A stretch of DNA of 64,000 nucleotides from JBAZOO01 sp041648735 (GCA_041648735.1 JBAZOO010000009.1:43993-107992), one strand, 5' to 3'; counted from the stretch's first letter, positions 9,099 to 18,975 are shown. Made by a program: numbers and translations. Notes: a model not told the origin generated them from the letters alone.

Positions 9099-10907
9099 AT
9101 GAGCAACGACCCCGCCGCTCCCGTCTACGACGAGAGCAAGATCAAGACCCTCAGCTCCCTCGAGCACATCCGCACCCGGCCGGGGATGTACATCGGCCGC
9201 CTCGGCAACGGCTCGCATCCCGACGACGGCATCTACGTCCTGCTCAAGGAAGTCATCGACAACGCGGTCGATGAGTTCATCATGGGGCACGGCCGCAAGA
9301 TCGAGGTCGAGACCGGCGCCGACGGCCAGGTCCGCGTCCGCGACTACGGCCGCGGCATCCCCCTCGGCAAGATCGTCGAGTGCGTCTCCCAAATCAACAC
9401 CGGCGCCAAATACAACAGCGACGTCTTCCAGTTCTCCGTCGGCCTCAACGGCGTCGGCCTCAAGGCGGTCAACGCCCTCGCCAGCCACTTCACCGTCCGC
9501 GCCTGCCGCGACGGCCGCTTCGCCAGCGCCACCTTCGCCAGCGGCCAACTGCGGGCGGAAGAGCGGGGGCGCACCCCGGAGCCCGACGGCACCGAAATCC
9601 GCTTCCGCCCCGAGGAGTCCTTCTTCCCCGGCTTCAGCTTCGACGAGAAGATCATCCGCAAACGCCTCTGGAACTATGCCTGGCTCAACAGCGGCCTGAG
9701 CCTCGTCTGGAACAGCGAGAAGTTCCTTTCCCGCAACGGCCTGCTCGACCTGCTCGAGGAGAAGGTCAGCGGCGAAAAGCTCTACGAACCGGCCTATTTC
9801 AAGGGGCCAACCCTCGAGTTCGCCTTCACCCACACCGCCGACTTCGGCGAAAACTACCATTCCTTCGTCAACGGCCAGTACACCAACGACGGCGGCACCC
9901 ACCAGAGCGCCTTCCGCGAGGGGCTCCTCAAAGCGGTCAACGAGTACGCCGGCAAGAACCTGGACGGCAGCGACGTGCGCAACGGCATCGTCGGCGCCGT
10001 CGCCGTCAAGCTCAAGGATCCCCTCTTCGAGTCGCAGACCAAGAACAAGCTCGGCAACAGCGAAATCCGCGGCGAGATCGTCGCCAAGGTCAAGGAAGTG
10101 GTGCTCGCCTGGCTCTACAAGACCCCCCCGGCCGCCGCGCGCATCCTCGAGAAGGTCGCCCAGAACGAGAAGCTGCGCAAGGACATCCAGTCGGTGCAGA
10201 AGGAGGCGCGGGAAAAAGCCAAGAAGACGATGCTCAAGATCCCCAAGCTGCGCGACTGCAAGTACCACCTCAACGACGGCAGCGTGCCAGGCGCCAGCTC
10301 CATGCTCTTCCTCACCGAAGGGCAGTCCGCCGCCGGCTCCATGATCTCCTGCCGCAACGTCGACAACCAGGCCATCTTCTGCCTCAAGGGCAAGCCGCTC
10401 AACTGCTTCGCCCTGGAACGCGCCACCGTCTACAAGAACGAGGAGCTGTACTACATCATGCGCGCCCTCGACATCGAGGAGTCGCTGGAGAATTTGCGCT
10501 ACGAGAAAGTCATCATCGCCACCGACGCCGACGTCGATGGCCTCCACATCCGCAACCTGCTGATCACCTTCTTCCTCACCTTCTTCGAGCCCCTGGTCGT
10601 CGCCAACCACCTCTACGTCCTCGAAACCCCCCTCTTCCGCGTCCGCACCAAGAAGGAGACGGTCTACTGCTTCGACGAAGGCGAACGCAACCTCGCCCTG
10701 GCCCGCCTCGGCGCCGCCGCCGAAGTCACCCGCTTCAAGGGGCTCGGCGAAATCTCCCCCTCGGAGTTCGGCCAGTTCATCGGCGGGGAGATGCGCCTCC
10801 AGCCGGTCAGCGTCGAGAACCGCCGCCAGGCCGAGCACTACCTCGCCTTCTTCATGGGCGCCAACACCCCCGACCGCAAGCAATACATCATGGACCGCCT
10901 GCTCTGA
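9099..10907 (+). CDS. parE: Type IIA DNA topoisomerase B subunit (topoisomerase IV ParE type)
   Basis: 602 residues, the short ParE/GyrB form without the proteobacterial GyrB insert. GHKL ATPase motifs come first: EVIDNAVDEF near residue 51, DYGRGIP near 82, GLNGVGLKAVNALA near 116. Then the transducer domain, and the TOPRIM domain with LTEGQSAAGSM near 405 and DADVDGLHI near 475. ATG 9099 gives the normal N-terminus; upstream codons are antisense leftovers from the tolB reading. No A subunit (parC/gyrA) is adjacent, so ParE versus a second GyrB is inferred from length and overall pattern. It relaxes or decatenates DNA in ATP-dependent fashion. Confidence 0.85.
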   Translation: MSNDPAAPVYDESKIKTLSSLEHIRTRPGMYIGRLGNGSHPDDGIYVLLKEVIDNAVDEFIMGHGRKIEVETGADGQVRVRDYGRGIPLGKIVECVSQINTGAKYNSDVFQFSVGLNGVGLKAVNALASHFTVRACRDGRFASATFASGQLRAEERGRTPEPDGTEIRFRPEESFFPGFSFDEKIIRKRLWNYAWLNSGLSLVWNSEKFLSRNGLLDLLEEKVSGEKLYEPAYFKGPTLEFAFTHTADFGENYHSFVNGQYTNDGGTHQSAFREGLLKAVNEYAGKNLDGSDVRNGIVGAVAVKLKDPLFESQTKNKLGNSEIRGEIVAKVKEVVLAWLYKTPPAAARILEKVAQNEKLRKDIQSVQKEAREKAKKTMLKIPKLRDCKYHLNDGSVPGASSMLFLTEGQSAAGSMISCRNVDNQAIFCLKGKPLNCFALERATVYKNEELYYIMRALDIEESLENLRYEKVIIATDADVDGLHIRNLLITFFLTFFEPLVVANHLYVLETPLFRVRTKKETVYCFDEGERNLALARLGAAAEVTRFKGLGEISPSEFGQFIGGEMRLQPVSVENRRQAEHYLAFFMGANTPDRKQYIMDRLL

Positions 10908-11005
10908 CCCCCCTTTGGACTTTCGCCGCCGGTACGCTTCCTTATCCTTGCCACTTTTTCCGTCGTTCCACGCCCCCCCCCACCGCCACCAGCCCCACCG
11001 CCACC

Positions 11006-11626
11006 ATGAGCCGACGCCAACGCATCTTCGACCATTACGGGCCCCGGGTGCATCCGGAACGCCCCAGCCATGAAATCCTCGACTGGGCCAGCGCCGAGGC
11101 GCAGCACGCCCGCTTCGACGCCCTGATCCGCGCCCTCCGCCCCCTCGCCGCCGCCAGTCCCGAACCCCTCACCTTGCTCGATGTCGGCTGCGGCCTGGCC
11201 GACCTCTTCACGCACCTGCGCCGCGCCGGCCTCGCCGTCGCCTACACCGGCTGCGACATCACCCCGGGCGTCCTCGCCGAAGCCCGCCGCCGCCAACCCG
11301 CCGCCCAGCTCGTCCACGGCGACCCCTTCAGCGAGGCGCTCTTCCCACCCGCCGCCTTCGCCGTGGTCTACGCCTCCGGCGTCTTCAACCTCGACCTGGG
11401 CAACAACCACGACTTCCTCGCCGAGGCCGTCCCCCGCCTCTTCCAGCTCGCCCGCCGCCTCCTCGCCATCAACCTCCTGCATGTGCGGAGTCCGCACCAC
11501 TACCCCCACTGCCACTACTACGACCCGGAAACGGTGCGCGCCCGCTTCGCCACCCTCCCCTGCACCATCCGCCTCGACGATTCCTATCTCCCCAACGATT
11601 TCACCCTCCTCTTCGAACGCGCCTGA
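11006..11626 (+). CDS. Class I SAM-dependent methyltransferase
   Basis: 206 residues. Motif I LLDVGCGLADL near residue 57 binds the methionine part of SAM, followed by an acidic residue in YTGCD (motif II) and the VVYASGVFNL motif IV region. The substrate is unknown. The gene contains an exact copy of the 13-bp palindrome, translated as VRSP near residue 160. It is about 100 bases after parE and has no evident partner; the exporter operon begins 113 bases later. Confidence 0.75.
   Translation: MSRRQRIFDHYGPRVHPERPSHEILDWASAEAQHARFDALIRALRPLAAASPEPLTLLDVGCGLADLFTHLRRAGLAVAYTGCDITPGVLAEARRRQPAAQLVHGDPFSEALFPPAAFAVVYASGVFNLDLGNNHDFLAEAVPRLFQLARRLLAINLLHVRSPHHYPHCHYYDPETVRARFATLPCTIRLDDSYLPNDFTLLFERA
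11484..11496 (+). repeat. Dispersed 13-bp palindrome, copy 3
   Basis: TGCGGAGTCCGCA within the methyltransferase gene, read as part of HVRSPH. Confidence 0.7.
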
Positions 11627-11739
11627 AGGGATTTCGCGCCGCCACCCCACAATAAGGGCGGGGGTTCAAGCGTTCATTCCAAGATGCCATGCCACCCCGC
11701 GGCGGCCACGCCCCCGACCAACAAGGCCCGGAACCTCCC

Positions 11740-13107
11740 ATGAACCAACTGCTGACCTGGATTTGGCACCGGCGCTGGCGCACCCTCGCCCTCCTGGCCG
11801 CCGCCGCCGCCCTCGGCGGCTGGGGCTGGCACCGGCGGCAACAAGCGGCGGAACCGGCGGAGATGCCGGAACGGGCCACCGTGATCCGCACCGACATCAC
11901 CCTGCGGGTGACCTGCAACGGCAAGGCCGTCGCCAACCAGGACGTGGAAGTCAAGTGCAAGGCCGGCGGCCAGATCGTCAAGCTGCCCTTCGACATCAGC
12001 GACCCGGTCAAGGCCGGCGACGTGCTCCTGCAAATCGATCCGGTGGACGAGCAGCGGGTGGTGCGCCAGATGGAGGTCAAGCTCGCCATCTCCAGCGCCA
12101 AACTGCTCGCCGCCCGCCAGAACCTGGCCATCGCCGAACGGAACCTGGAAACCGACCGGAACCGGGCCGGGGCAACCTTGAAGGCGGCGGAAGCCCGGCA
12201 CCAGGACGCCGCCGCCAAGGCGGAACGGATGCGCCAGCTCCTGGCCAAAGCGCTGTGCAGCGAGGAGGAATGCGATTCAGCCACGGCCACGGCGGCCTCG
12301 GCGGCGGCCGACCTGGAAAATGCCCGGATCCGCCTGGCCGAACTGGAGACCGCCGCCCTCGAAATCGAGAATCGCCGCCAGGAAGTCGTCCAGGCCCAGG
12401 CCCAAGTCGCCACCGACGAAATCCAGCTCACCGTCGCCCAGGACCGGCTCCGGGACACCACCGTGGCCGCCCCCATCGCCGGCGTCGTCGCCACGCGCGA
12501 AGTCCAGGTCGGCCAGATCATCGCCAGCGCCACCAGCAACGTCGGCGGCGGCACCCTGCTGCTGACCATCTCCGACCTCTCGCGCATGTTCATCCTGGCG
12601 GCGGTTGATGAAAGCCTGATCGGCCGGGTCAAGGTCGGGCAGAAGGCCATCGTCACCGCCGACGCCTACCCGGGCAAGCTCTTCGAGGGCACCGTGGAAC
12701 GGATCGCCACCCGCGGCACGGTCACCGCCAACGTCGTCACCTACGAGGTCAAGATCGAGGTGACCAGCCCCGCGAAAGGGCTGCTGAAGCCGGAAATGTC
12801 GGCCAACGTCGAAATCCTCACCGAGGCCAAGAGCGGCGTCCTCGCGGTGCCGGTCGCCGCCGTCCGCCGCCAGCCGGCGGGCTACGTGGCGCACCGGGTG
12901 GACAAGGGCAACGGCCGCGTCCGCGAAGTCCCCGTCAATCTCGGGTTGAATGATGGCACCCAGGTGGAAATCCTCGCCGGCCTGGCCGAAGGCGACACGG
13001 TGGAACTCCAGAAGGCCGGGGACGGCAAATGGGGCGGCCAGCCGGCCAGCCGTGGCGCGCAGCCGCGCCCACCCATGATGATGGGGCTGGGAAGGGGCCG
13101 CCGGTGA
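11740..13107 (+). CDS. Periplasmic adaptor subunit of MacAB-type exporter
   Basis: 455 residues. A short cytoplasmic start and one membrane anchor (residues about 13-29) are followed by a biotinyl-lipoyl half-domain, a long coiled-coil hairpin (about 110-250, rich in Ala, Glu, Arg), the second lipoyl half, a beta-barrel domain and a membrane-proximal domain. This is the MacA/HlyD adaptor layout and bridges the inner-membrane MacB to the TolC-type channel. ATG 11740 was chosen over 11689 because it starts just before the anchor. Its stop overlaps the GTG of the ATPase gene (GTGA). First gene of a four-gene exporter operon. Confidence 0.88.
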   Translation: MNQLLTWIWHRRWRTLALLAAAAALGGWGWHRRQQAAEPAEMPERATVIRTDITLRVTCNGKAVANQDVEVKCKAGGQIVKLPFDISDPVKAGDVLLQIDPVDEQRVVRQMEVKLAISSAKLLAARQNLAIAERNLETDRNRAGATLKAAEARHQDAAAKAERMRQLLAKALCSEEECDSATATAASAAADLENARIRLAELETAALEIENRRQEVVQAQAQVATDEIQLTVAQDRLRDTTVAAPIAGVVATREVQVGQIIASATSNVGGGTLLLTISDLSRMFILAAVDESLIGRVKVGQKAIVTADAYPGKLFEGTVERIATRGTVTANVVTYEVKIEVTSPAKGLLKPEMSANVEILTEAKSGVLAVPVAAVRRQPAGYVAHRVDKGNGRVREVPVNLGLNDGTQVEILAGLAEGDTVELQKAGDGKWGGQPASRGAQPRPPMMMGLGRGRR

Positions 13108-13796
13108 GCGTCATCGAAGCCCACGACCTGGTCAAGCACTACCTCGTCGGCGGCGAGGTGGTGCGCGCCCTCGACGGCGTCAGCCTCACGGTCACGGCCG
13201 GCGAAATGGTCGCCATCACCGGCGCCTCGGGCAGCGGCAAGAGCACCCTCATGCACATCCTCGGCTGCCTCGACACCCCCGACCGCGGCCAATACCTCCT
13301 CGCCGGGCAGGACGTGGCCGGGCTGCCCTCGGCCAGGCTCGCGCAAATCCGCAACCGCACCATCGGCTTCGTCTTCCAGACCTTCAACCTGCTTCCGCGC
13401 CTGGACGCCCTCGAAAACGTCGAACTCCCCCTGCTCTATGCCGGGCGCCCTCATGCCAAGGAGGCCGCCGCCGCCGCCCTGGAGCAGGTCGGGCTCGCCG
13501 ACCGCCGCCACCACCGCCCCAACCAGCTCTCCGGCGGCCAGCGCCAGCGCGTGGCCATCGCCCGCGCCCTGGTCACCAACCCCGCCCTGCTCCTCGCCGA
13601 CGAGCCGACCGGCAACCTCGACACCCGCACCGGCCAGGAGATCATGACGCTCTTCCAAAAACTCAATGCCGCCGGCCACACCCTCATCCTCGTCACCCAC
13701 GAATCCGACATCGCCGCCTGGTGCCACCGCGCCATCCAGATGCGCAACGGCAAGATCGTGGAACCCACCGCCCCACCGGCGACGCCACCCCCCTAA
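13104..13796 (+). CDS. MacB-type ABC transporter ATP-binding protein
   Basis: 230 residues, one ABC ATPase domain. Walker A GASGSGKST (40-48), Q-loop in FQTFNLLPRL, signature LSGGQRQRVAIARAL, Walker B LLLADEPTGNLD and switch His in VTHE are all intact. It is of the LolD/MacB class that powers extraction or export rather than import. GTG 13104 overlaps the adaptor stop, and the permease follows 13 bases after the stop. Here the ATPase and permease are separate genes, unlike E. coli MacB where they are fused. Confidence 0.93.
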   Translation: MSVIEAHDLVKHYLVGGEVVRALDGVSLTVTAGEMVAITGASGSGKSTLMHILGCLDTPDRGQYLLAGQDVAGLPSARLAQIRNRTIGFVFQTFNLLPRLDALENVELPLLYAGRPHAKEAAAAALEQVGLADRRHHRPNQLSGGQRQRVAIARALVTNPALLLADEPTGNLDTRTGQEIMTLFQKLNAAGHTLILVTHESDIAAWCHRAIQMRNGKIVEPTAPPATPPP

Positions 13797-13809
13797 CCAC
13801 CGCCACCCC

Positions 13810-15015
13810 ATGCTCTTCTGGACCATCGTCAAAGTCGGCATCCACAGCCTCTGGGCCAACAAGGCCCGCTCGCTGCTGGCCATGCTCGGCATCATCATCG
13901 GCACCGGCGCGGTGATCGCCATGCTCGCCATCGGCGCCGGCGCCCGGCAGCAGATCCTCGGGCAGATCTCCAGCCGCGGCGCCAACCTGCTGATCATCAC
14001 CCCCGCCGACGTCTCCTTCTCCGGCATCACCGCCGGCACCCGCGAAAACCTGACCGTCGAGGACGCCCTGGCCATCACCCGCCTGGAGGGGGTGCGCCGC
14101 GTCGCCCCCGTCATCCGCGGCAACTTCCAGGTCAAGTTCGGCAACCAGAACCAGCGCAGCCCGGTGATCGGCAGCAGCGCCACCTATCCCGCCATCCGCG
14201 CCTTCGAGATCGACCGCGGCCGCAACCTGGCCGACGGCGACGAGGAGCAGGCCGCCCGCGTCGCCATCATCGGCCCGACCCTCGCCGAAGAGCTGTTCGC
14301 CCTGGACGACCCCCTCGGGCAGACCATCAAGGTCCGCGGCATCAACTTTCGGGTCGTCGGCATCACCAAGCCCAAGGGCGACCAGGGGTGGTTCAACCCG
14401 GACAAGCAGGTGATCATCCCCTTCACCACCGCCATGCAGCAGCTCTTCGGCAACGTCAGGCTCAACGAGATCAACATCCAGGCCACCGACTCGGACCAGC
14501 TCAAGCCCGTCCAGGAACAGCTCACCGAACTGCTCCGCCAACGGCACCGGCTGCTGCCGGGCATGGACAACGACTTCAACGTCCGCAACCAGGCCGACTT
14601 CATCACGATGGTGATGGAAGTCAACCGCACCTTCACCCTGCTCCTCGGCAGCACCGCCAGCATCTCGCTGCTGGTGGGCGGCATCGGGATCATGAACATC
14701 ATGCTCGTGACCGTCACCGAACGCACCCGCGAGATCGGCATCCGCAAGGCCATCGGCGCCACCGAACACAGCATCCTGCTCCAGTTCCTGCTGGAATCGC
14801 TGCTCATCACCGGCCTCGGCGGCCTCATCGGCTGCCTCCTCGGCGTCGGCACCGCCCTCCTCCTGCCGGCCTATTCCGCCTTCCAGACCGCCCTGGAACC
14901 CGGCAGCATCCTCCTCGCCTTCGGCTTCTCCGCCGCCGTCGGCATCTTCTTCGGCTGGTACCCCGCCCGCCGCGCCGCCGGCCTCGCCCCCGTCGAAGCC
15001 CTGCGCTACGAATGA
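13810..15015 (+). CDS. MacB-type ABC transporter permease (FtsX-like)
   Basis: 401 residues with the MacB core layout: transmembrane helix 1 near residues 20-42, a large periplasmic MacB_PCD domain (about 45-245), then three helices in the FtsX domain. The GGIGIMNIMLVTVTERTREIG stretch near residue 295 is the coupling region typical of this family. ATG 13810 directly follows the ATPase gene. With the adaptor and the TolC-family protein it should form a complete tripartite exporter for a peptide, lipid or drug; the cargo cannot be told. Confidence 0.92.
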   Translation: MLFWTIVKVGIHSLWANKARSLLAMLGIIIGTGAVIAMLAIGAGARQQILGQISSRGANLLIITPADVSFSGITAGTRENLTVEDALAITRLEGVRRVAPVIRGNFQVKFGNQNQRSPVIGSSATYPAIRAFEIDRGRNLADGDEEQAARVAIIGPTLAEELFALDDPLGQTIKVRGINFRVVGITKPKGDQGWFNPDKQVIIPFTTAMQQLFGNVRLNEINIQATDSDQLKPVQEQLTELLRQRHRLLPGMDNDFNVRNQADFITMVMEVNRTFTLLLGSTASISLLVGGIGIMNIMLVTVTERTREIGIRKAIGATEHSILLQFLLESLLITGLGGLIGCLLGVGTALLLPAYSAFQTALEPGSILLAFGFSAAVGIFFGWYPARRAAGLAPVEALRYE

Positions 15016-15058
15016 GCCCCTGACCCGCCCGCGCCCGCCATTCCCACGGATTCCAGCC

Positions 15059-16675
15059 ATGACCCAACGCCGCACACTCCATCCCGGGCGAATCCTCCTG
15101 GCCGCCGCCGCCACCCTCTTCGCCGGCGCCTGCGCCACCATCCCCACCCACCCCGAACGGGACCGCATCGCCCCAGCCCAGCCCGCCACCCCACCCCCAA
15201 AAACCGCCAGCGCCCCGGAAGAAGGGGCCACGGCAACAGCCGCCGGCCCGCTCACCCTCGACCTGCCCGACGCCATCCTCCTGGCGCTGGAGAACAACCG
15301 CGGCCTCGCCATCCAACGGCTGGAACCACAAATCCGCCGCACGACTGAAGAGACCGCCCGCGCCGCCTTCGACCCGACCCTCGCCGCCAGCTTCGCCCGG
15401 GAACGCAGCCGCGACGACCGCCGCGCCGCCGCCGGCCAACGCCCCCACACCGACGCCTGGACCGCCGCCGCCGGCGCCAGCCAGTTCCTCCCCACCGGCA
15501 CCACCCTCGAAGCCTCCCTCCAAGCCAGCAAGACGATCCAGGACGCCACCGCCACCGCCACCGACAACAGCAGCAGCGCCGCCGGCCTCACCATCACCCA
15601 AGCCCTCCTCCGCGGCTTCGGCGCCACCGTCAACCTCGCCACCCTCCGCCAGGCCCGCCTCGACACCCTCAGCTCCCAATACGAACTCCGCGGCTATGCC
15701 GAAACCCTCGTCGCCGACGTGGAAAAGACCTACTGGGACCTCATCCTCGCCCGCAGCCAGGCCGGGATCGTCAGCCGCTCCCTCACCCTCGCCGAAAAGC
15801 AGCTCGCGGAAATCCGCGAACGCATCCAGGTCGGCAAGCTCGCCCCCACCGAACAGGCCGCCGCCGAAGCCGAACTCGCCCTCCGCCACGAAGAGCTGAT
15901 CGACGCGGAAAGCACCGCCGCCAAGCTCCACGTCCGCCTCCTCCGCCTGCTCAGCCCCGCCACCACCGCCGGCGCCACCAGCTTCGACCGCGTCCTCACC
16001 CTCACCGCCACCCCCGAACTCCCCAACCGGCAACTCGAGCCGGCCGAAACCCACGTCCGCCGCGCCCTGGACCACCGCGCCGACCTCAACCAGGCCCGCC
16101 TGCAACTGCAACGCAACGAGCTGGAACTCGTCCAGACCCGCAACGGACTCCTCCCCAAGCTCGACCTCTTCATCAGCCTCGGCCAGAGCGGCTACGCCGA
16201 CAGCTTCGCCGGCGCCTGGCGCGACAACGACGGCGACGACTATGCCCTCACCGCCGGCCTCAAGCTCGAGTTCCCCCCAGCCAACCGCGAAGCCCGCGCC
16301 CGCCACACCCGCGCCACCCTCACCCAGGCCCAGGCCCGGGAAGCCCTCGCCAACCAGGCCCAGCTCGCCGAGGAGGACGTCCGCTCCGCCTGGCTCGAAA
16401 TCCAGCGCACCCGCGCCCAGGTCGCCGCCACCGCCGCCACCCAGCGGCTGCAACAGGAAAAATCGCGCGTCGAAAGCGAGCGCTTCCGGGTCGGCAAGAC
16501 CACCTCCCTCCAACTGGCCCAGACCCAGCGGGACGCCCTCGCCAGCGAACTGGCCGCCACCCGGGCGGTGGCCGCCAGCCTTAATGCCTGGGTGGATCTC
16601 TACAAGGCCGAAGGCATCCTCCTGGAGATGCGGGGCATTGCCGCCCCGGCCACGGAGCCCATCCCCGCCCCCTGA
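15059..16675 (+). CDS. TolC/OprM-family outer membrane efflux lipoprotein
   Basis: 538 residues. The signal sequence ends in a lipobox (LFAGAC, Cys at 25), so this is a lipid-anchored channel of the OprM/NodT kind. A proline-rich spacer follows, then two homologous outer-membrane-efflux repeats with long alpha-helical stretches (about residues 75-290 and 320-510). It is 43 bases downstream of the permease gene and completes the exporter. Function as the outer-membrane exit duct is inferred from family and operon. Confidence 0.9.
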   Translation: MTQRRTLHPGRILLAAAATLFAGACATIPTHPERDRIAPAQPATPPPKTASAPEEGATATAAGPLTLDLPDAILLALENNRGLAIQRLEPQIRRTTEETARAAFDPTLAASFARERSRDDRRAAAGQRPHTDAWTAAAGASQFLPTGTTLEASLQASKTIQDATATATDNSSSAAGLTITQALLRGFGATVNLATLRQARLDTLSSQYELRGYAETLVADVEKTYWDLILARSQAGIVSRSLTLAEKQLAEIRERIQVGKLAPTEQAAAEAELALRHEELIDAESTAAKLHVRLLRLLSPATTAGATSFDRVLTLTATPELPNRQLEPAETHVRRALDHRADLNQARLQLQRNELELVQTRNGLLPKLDLFISLGQSGYADSFAGAWRDNDGDDYALTAGLKLEFPPANREARARHTRATLTQAQAREALANQAQLAEEDVRSAWLEIQRTRAQVAATAATQRLQQEKSRVESERFRVGKTTSLQLAQTQRDALASELAATRAVAASLNAWVDLYKAEGILLEMRGIAAPATEPIPAP

Positions 16676-16805
16676 CCTGCCCCCCGTCCAATCCGTTAAA
16701 TTTTTCACGATTGCCGCCCCAGCCACTGGCACCACCCCCCACCGGGTGCTAAATTACGCTTTTGTCGGGTTTTCGCCAGACGCCGCCCACCCAGGAGACC
16801 AGCCC

Positions 16806-17903
16806 ATGTCGGACCAGCCGCCGAAAATCTTCAACTTCCATCCCGGCCCCGCCACCATGCCCCGAGAGGTCATGCTCAAGGCCCAGGCCGAATTCGCCAA
16901 CTTCCCCGGCCTCGGCTACGGCATCATGGAGGAAAGCCACCGCAGCAAGACCTTCCTCAAGGTCCACGAACACGCCATCCAGAACGTCAAGGACCTCCTG
17001 GGCATTGACGATTCCTACGCCGTCCTCTTCCTCCAGGGCGGCGCCAGCCTCCAGTTCGACATGGTCCCCATGAACTTCGCCCTCCCCGGCAAGCCCATGC
17101 TCTTCGCCAACACCGGCTACTGGGCCAGCCGCGCCATCAAGGAGGCCAAGCTCTTCGGCGAAGTCCAGCTCGTCCATGACGGCAAGGACAGCAACTACAG
17201 CCGCATCGGCGACCCCGCCGAGTGGGAGTGGCGCCAGGACGCCGCCTTCGGCTTCATCTGCTCCAACAACACCATCTACGGCTCCCAGTACCGCACCTAT
17301 CCCGACACCGGCGCCCTCCCCCTCGTCGGCGACATGTCCAGCGACATCTTCTCGCGACCCTTCAACCTCAAGAAGTTCGCCATCGTCATCGCCGGCGCCC
17401 AGAAGAACCTCGGCCCCTCCGGCGTGACCCTGGTCATCCTCCGCAAGGACCTGCTCAGCCGCGAGCCCGCCAACCTGCCGACCATGCTCAAATACAGCAC
17501 CCATGTCGCCAACGACTCGATGTACAACACCCCCCCGACCTTCGGCATCTACATGATCGGCCTCGTCACCGACTGGATCAAGGCCCACGGCGGCCTGGAA
17601 GGCATGGCCCGCCTCAACAGCGCCAAGTCCCAGGCGCTCTACAACGCCATTGACGGCTCCGGCGGCTTCTACCGCGGCACCGTCGAGGCCGCCGACCGCT
17701 CCCAGATGAACGTGACCTACCGCTTGCCCAGCGAGGAGCTTGAGGGGAAGTTCGTCAAGGAAGCGACCGCCACCGGCCTCATCGGCCTCAAGGGGCATCG
17801 CGCCGTCGGCGGCATCCGCGCCAGCATCTACAACGCCATGCCGCTCGAAGGGGTGGAACGGCTCGTGGACTTCATGCACGAGTTCCAGGCCCAGAACGGC
17901 TGA
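16806..17903 (+). CDS. serC: Phosphoserine aminotransferase
   Basis: PLP enzyme converting 3-phosphohydroxypyruvate and glutamate to phosphoserine. 365 residues, normal length. FNFHPGPATMP near residue 9 is the family start, and AGAQKNLGPSG near residue 197 holds the PLP lysine. CAGGAGA lies upstream of ATG 16806 at suitable spacing. Codons upstream in the same frame belong to a shadow of tolC. A strong terminator follows 40 bases after the stop, and serA/serB are not in the window. Confidence 0.95.
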   Translation: MSDQPPKIFNFHPGPATMPREVMLKAQAEFANFPGLGYGIMEESHRSKTFLKVHEHAIQNVKDLLGIDDSYAVLFLQGGASLQFDMVPMNFALPGKPMLFANTGYWASRAIKEAKLFGEVQLVHDGKDSNYSRIGDPAEWEWRQDAAFGFICSNNTIYGSQYRTYPDTGALPLVGDMSSDIFSRPFNLKKFAIVIAGAQKNLGPSGVTLVILRKDLLSREPANLPTMLKYSTHVANDSMYNTPPTFGIYMIGLVTDWIKAHGGLEGMARLNSAKSQALYNAIDGSGGFYRGTVEAADRSQMNVTYRLPSEELEGKFVKEATATGLIGLKGHRAVGGIRASIYNAMPLEGVERLVDFMHEFQAQNG

Positions 17904-17942
17904 CCCCGCCCCCACGGCCCCACCACCGCACCCCCGCTCGCC

Positions 17943-17978
17943 CCGCCCCGAGGACAACCCCAGGCGGGGCGGTTTTTT
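17943..17978 (+). terminator. Rho-independent terminator after serC
   Basis: Eight-base stem CCGCCCCG (17943-17950) with CGGGGCGG (17965-17972), then six T. Confidence 0.85.
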
Positions 17979-18065
17979 CCCGCGCCCGGCCGCCAGGCCG
18001 CATGATTTCCCGCGGTCACGACGGCAAGGCCTCCGCCAGACGCCGTGACTCAGGACTCAGCCCCC

Positions 18066-18557
18066 ATGTCCCCCTACCGCCCCATCGTCAGCACCCTCGG
18101 CTTCGTCCTCGCCCCCGACCGCCGCCATCTCCTCATGGTCCACCGCAACGCCCGCGGCGACGACGAGCAGCTCGGCAAATACAACGGCCTCGGCGGCAAG
18201 CTGCTGCGCAACGAGGACGTCGCCGCCGGCATGGTCCGCGAAATCCGCGAGGAGGCCGGCATCGAGGTCCAGCGCATGACCCTCCGCGGCACCGTCAACT
18301 GGACCAACTTCGGCCCATCCGGCCGGGACTGGCTCGGCTTCATCTTCCTCATCGAGGCGTTCACCGGCACCCCCTTCCCCGCCAACGAGGAAGGCACCCT
18401 CGAATGGGTGCCGCTGGAACAGCTCCCGGAACTGCCCATGTGGGAAGGGGACCGCCATTTCCTGCCGCTGGTCTTCGACGGCGACCCGCGCCCCTTCCAC
18501 GGCTTCCTCCCCTACGACCACGACCGCCCCCAAGGCTGGAGCTTCACCCGCTTCTGA
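18066..18557 (+). CDS. Nudix hydrolase, 8-oxo-dGTP diphosphatase type
   Basis: 163 residues. A perfect Nudix box (GX5EX7REUXEEXGU) runs from GKLLRNE near residue 43 to REIREEAGI near 62. The N-terminal STLGFVLAPDRRHLLMVHR and the YNGLGGK lead-in resemble MutT/YvcI-like enzymes that clean oxidised nucleotides, though substrates of Nudix proteins cannot be assigned from sequence. A GTG at 18045 could add seven residues; ATG 18066 fits the fold better. It follows the serC terminator, so it is a separate transcript. Confidence 0.85.
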   Translation: MSPYRPIVSTLGFVLAPDRRHLLMVHRNARGDDEQLGKYNGLGGKLLRNEDVAAGMVREIREEAGIEVQRMTLRGTVNWTNFGPSGRDWLGFIFLIEAFTGTPFPANEEGTLEWVPLEQLPELPMWEGDRHFLPLVFDGDPRPFHGFLPYDHDRPQGWSFTRF

Positions 18558-18568
18558 TTACCCCAAGC

Positions 18569-18607
18569 GTGGCACAGCCATTCCTGCCGGTGAAGAACGT
18601 GGCACAG
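18569..18607 (+). repeat. Two copies of a dispersed GTGGCACAG motif
   Basis: GTGGCACAG occurs at 18569-18577 and again at 18599-18607. The same nine bases occur inverted at 59913-59921, and a near copy is at 47448-47471. Non-coding. Confidence 0.45.
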
Positions 18608-18705
18608 TTGCCTGGATCATCTGGTTGGCACCCGTACCTCTCCAACGGGCAACGCCGGACAAGCCGGGGTCGCCTTCCGGAGCGCCACACCCCCACCGCG
18701 CGCCG

Positions 18706-18975
18706 CTAGCGCCACCAGCCCCGGCCCATGACCAGGACCACGGCCAGCCCCACCGCCAGCAGCAGCCACCCCCCCGCCCGCACCAGCAAGGCGACGCGGG
18801 CCGCCGCCCCGTAGCGCCGCCGCTCCTCCGGCACATAGACATGGCGCTTGGTGAAGGTGTTGGCGTCCCGCCGCCGGCACCACCCCTCGGGATCCACCAG
18901 GTTCAACAGGTAATAGGCCGCGGCCAGCAGGCAGCCAGACGCCGCCAGGGCAACCACAAAAATGGCAAACGCCAT
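18706..18975 (-). CDS. Small two-helix membrane protein, unknown
   Basis: 89 residues with two hydrophobic helices (about 2-22 and 65-85) separated by a charged loop containing RHVYVPEERRRYG. I do not recognise a family. ATG 18975 has AAGGGG seven bases upstream. A GTG at 19032 would extend the frame, but that codon lies inside the tRNA terminator hairpin, so the shorter form is preferred. It is downstream of the tRNA gene on the same strand, separated by that terminator. Confidence 0.55.
   Translation of the reverse strand: MAFAIFVVALAASGCLLAAAYYLLNLVDPEGWCRRRDANTFTKRHVYVPEERRRYGAAARVALLVRAGGWLLLAVGLAVVLVMGRGWWR

Noticed and set aside
14825..16735. 636-codon minus-strand ORF
   Set aside because: Antisense to the TolC-family gene; Gly/Ala/Glu-rich shadow.
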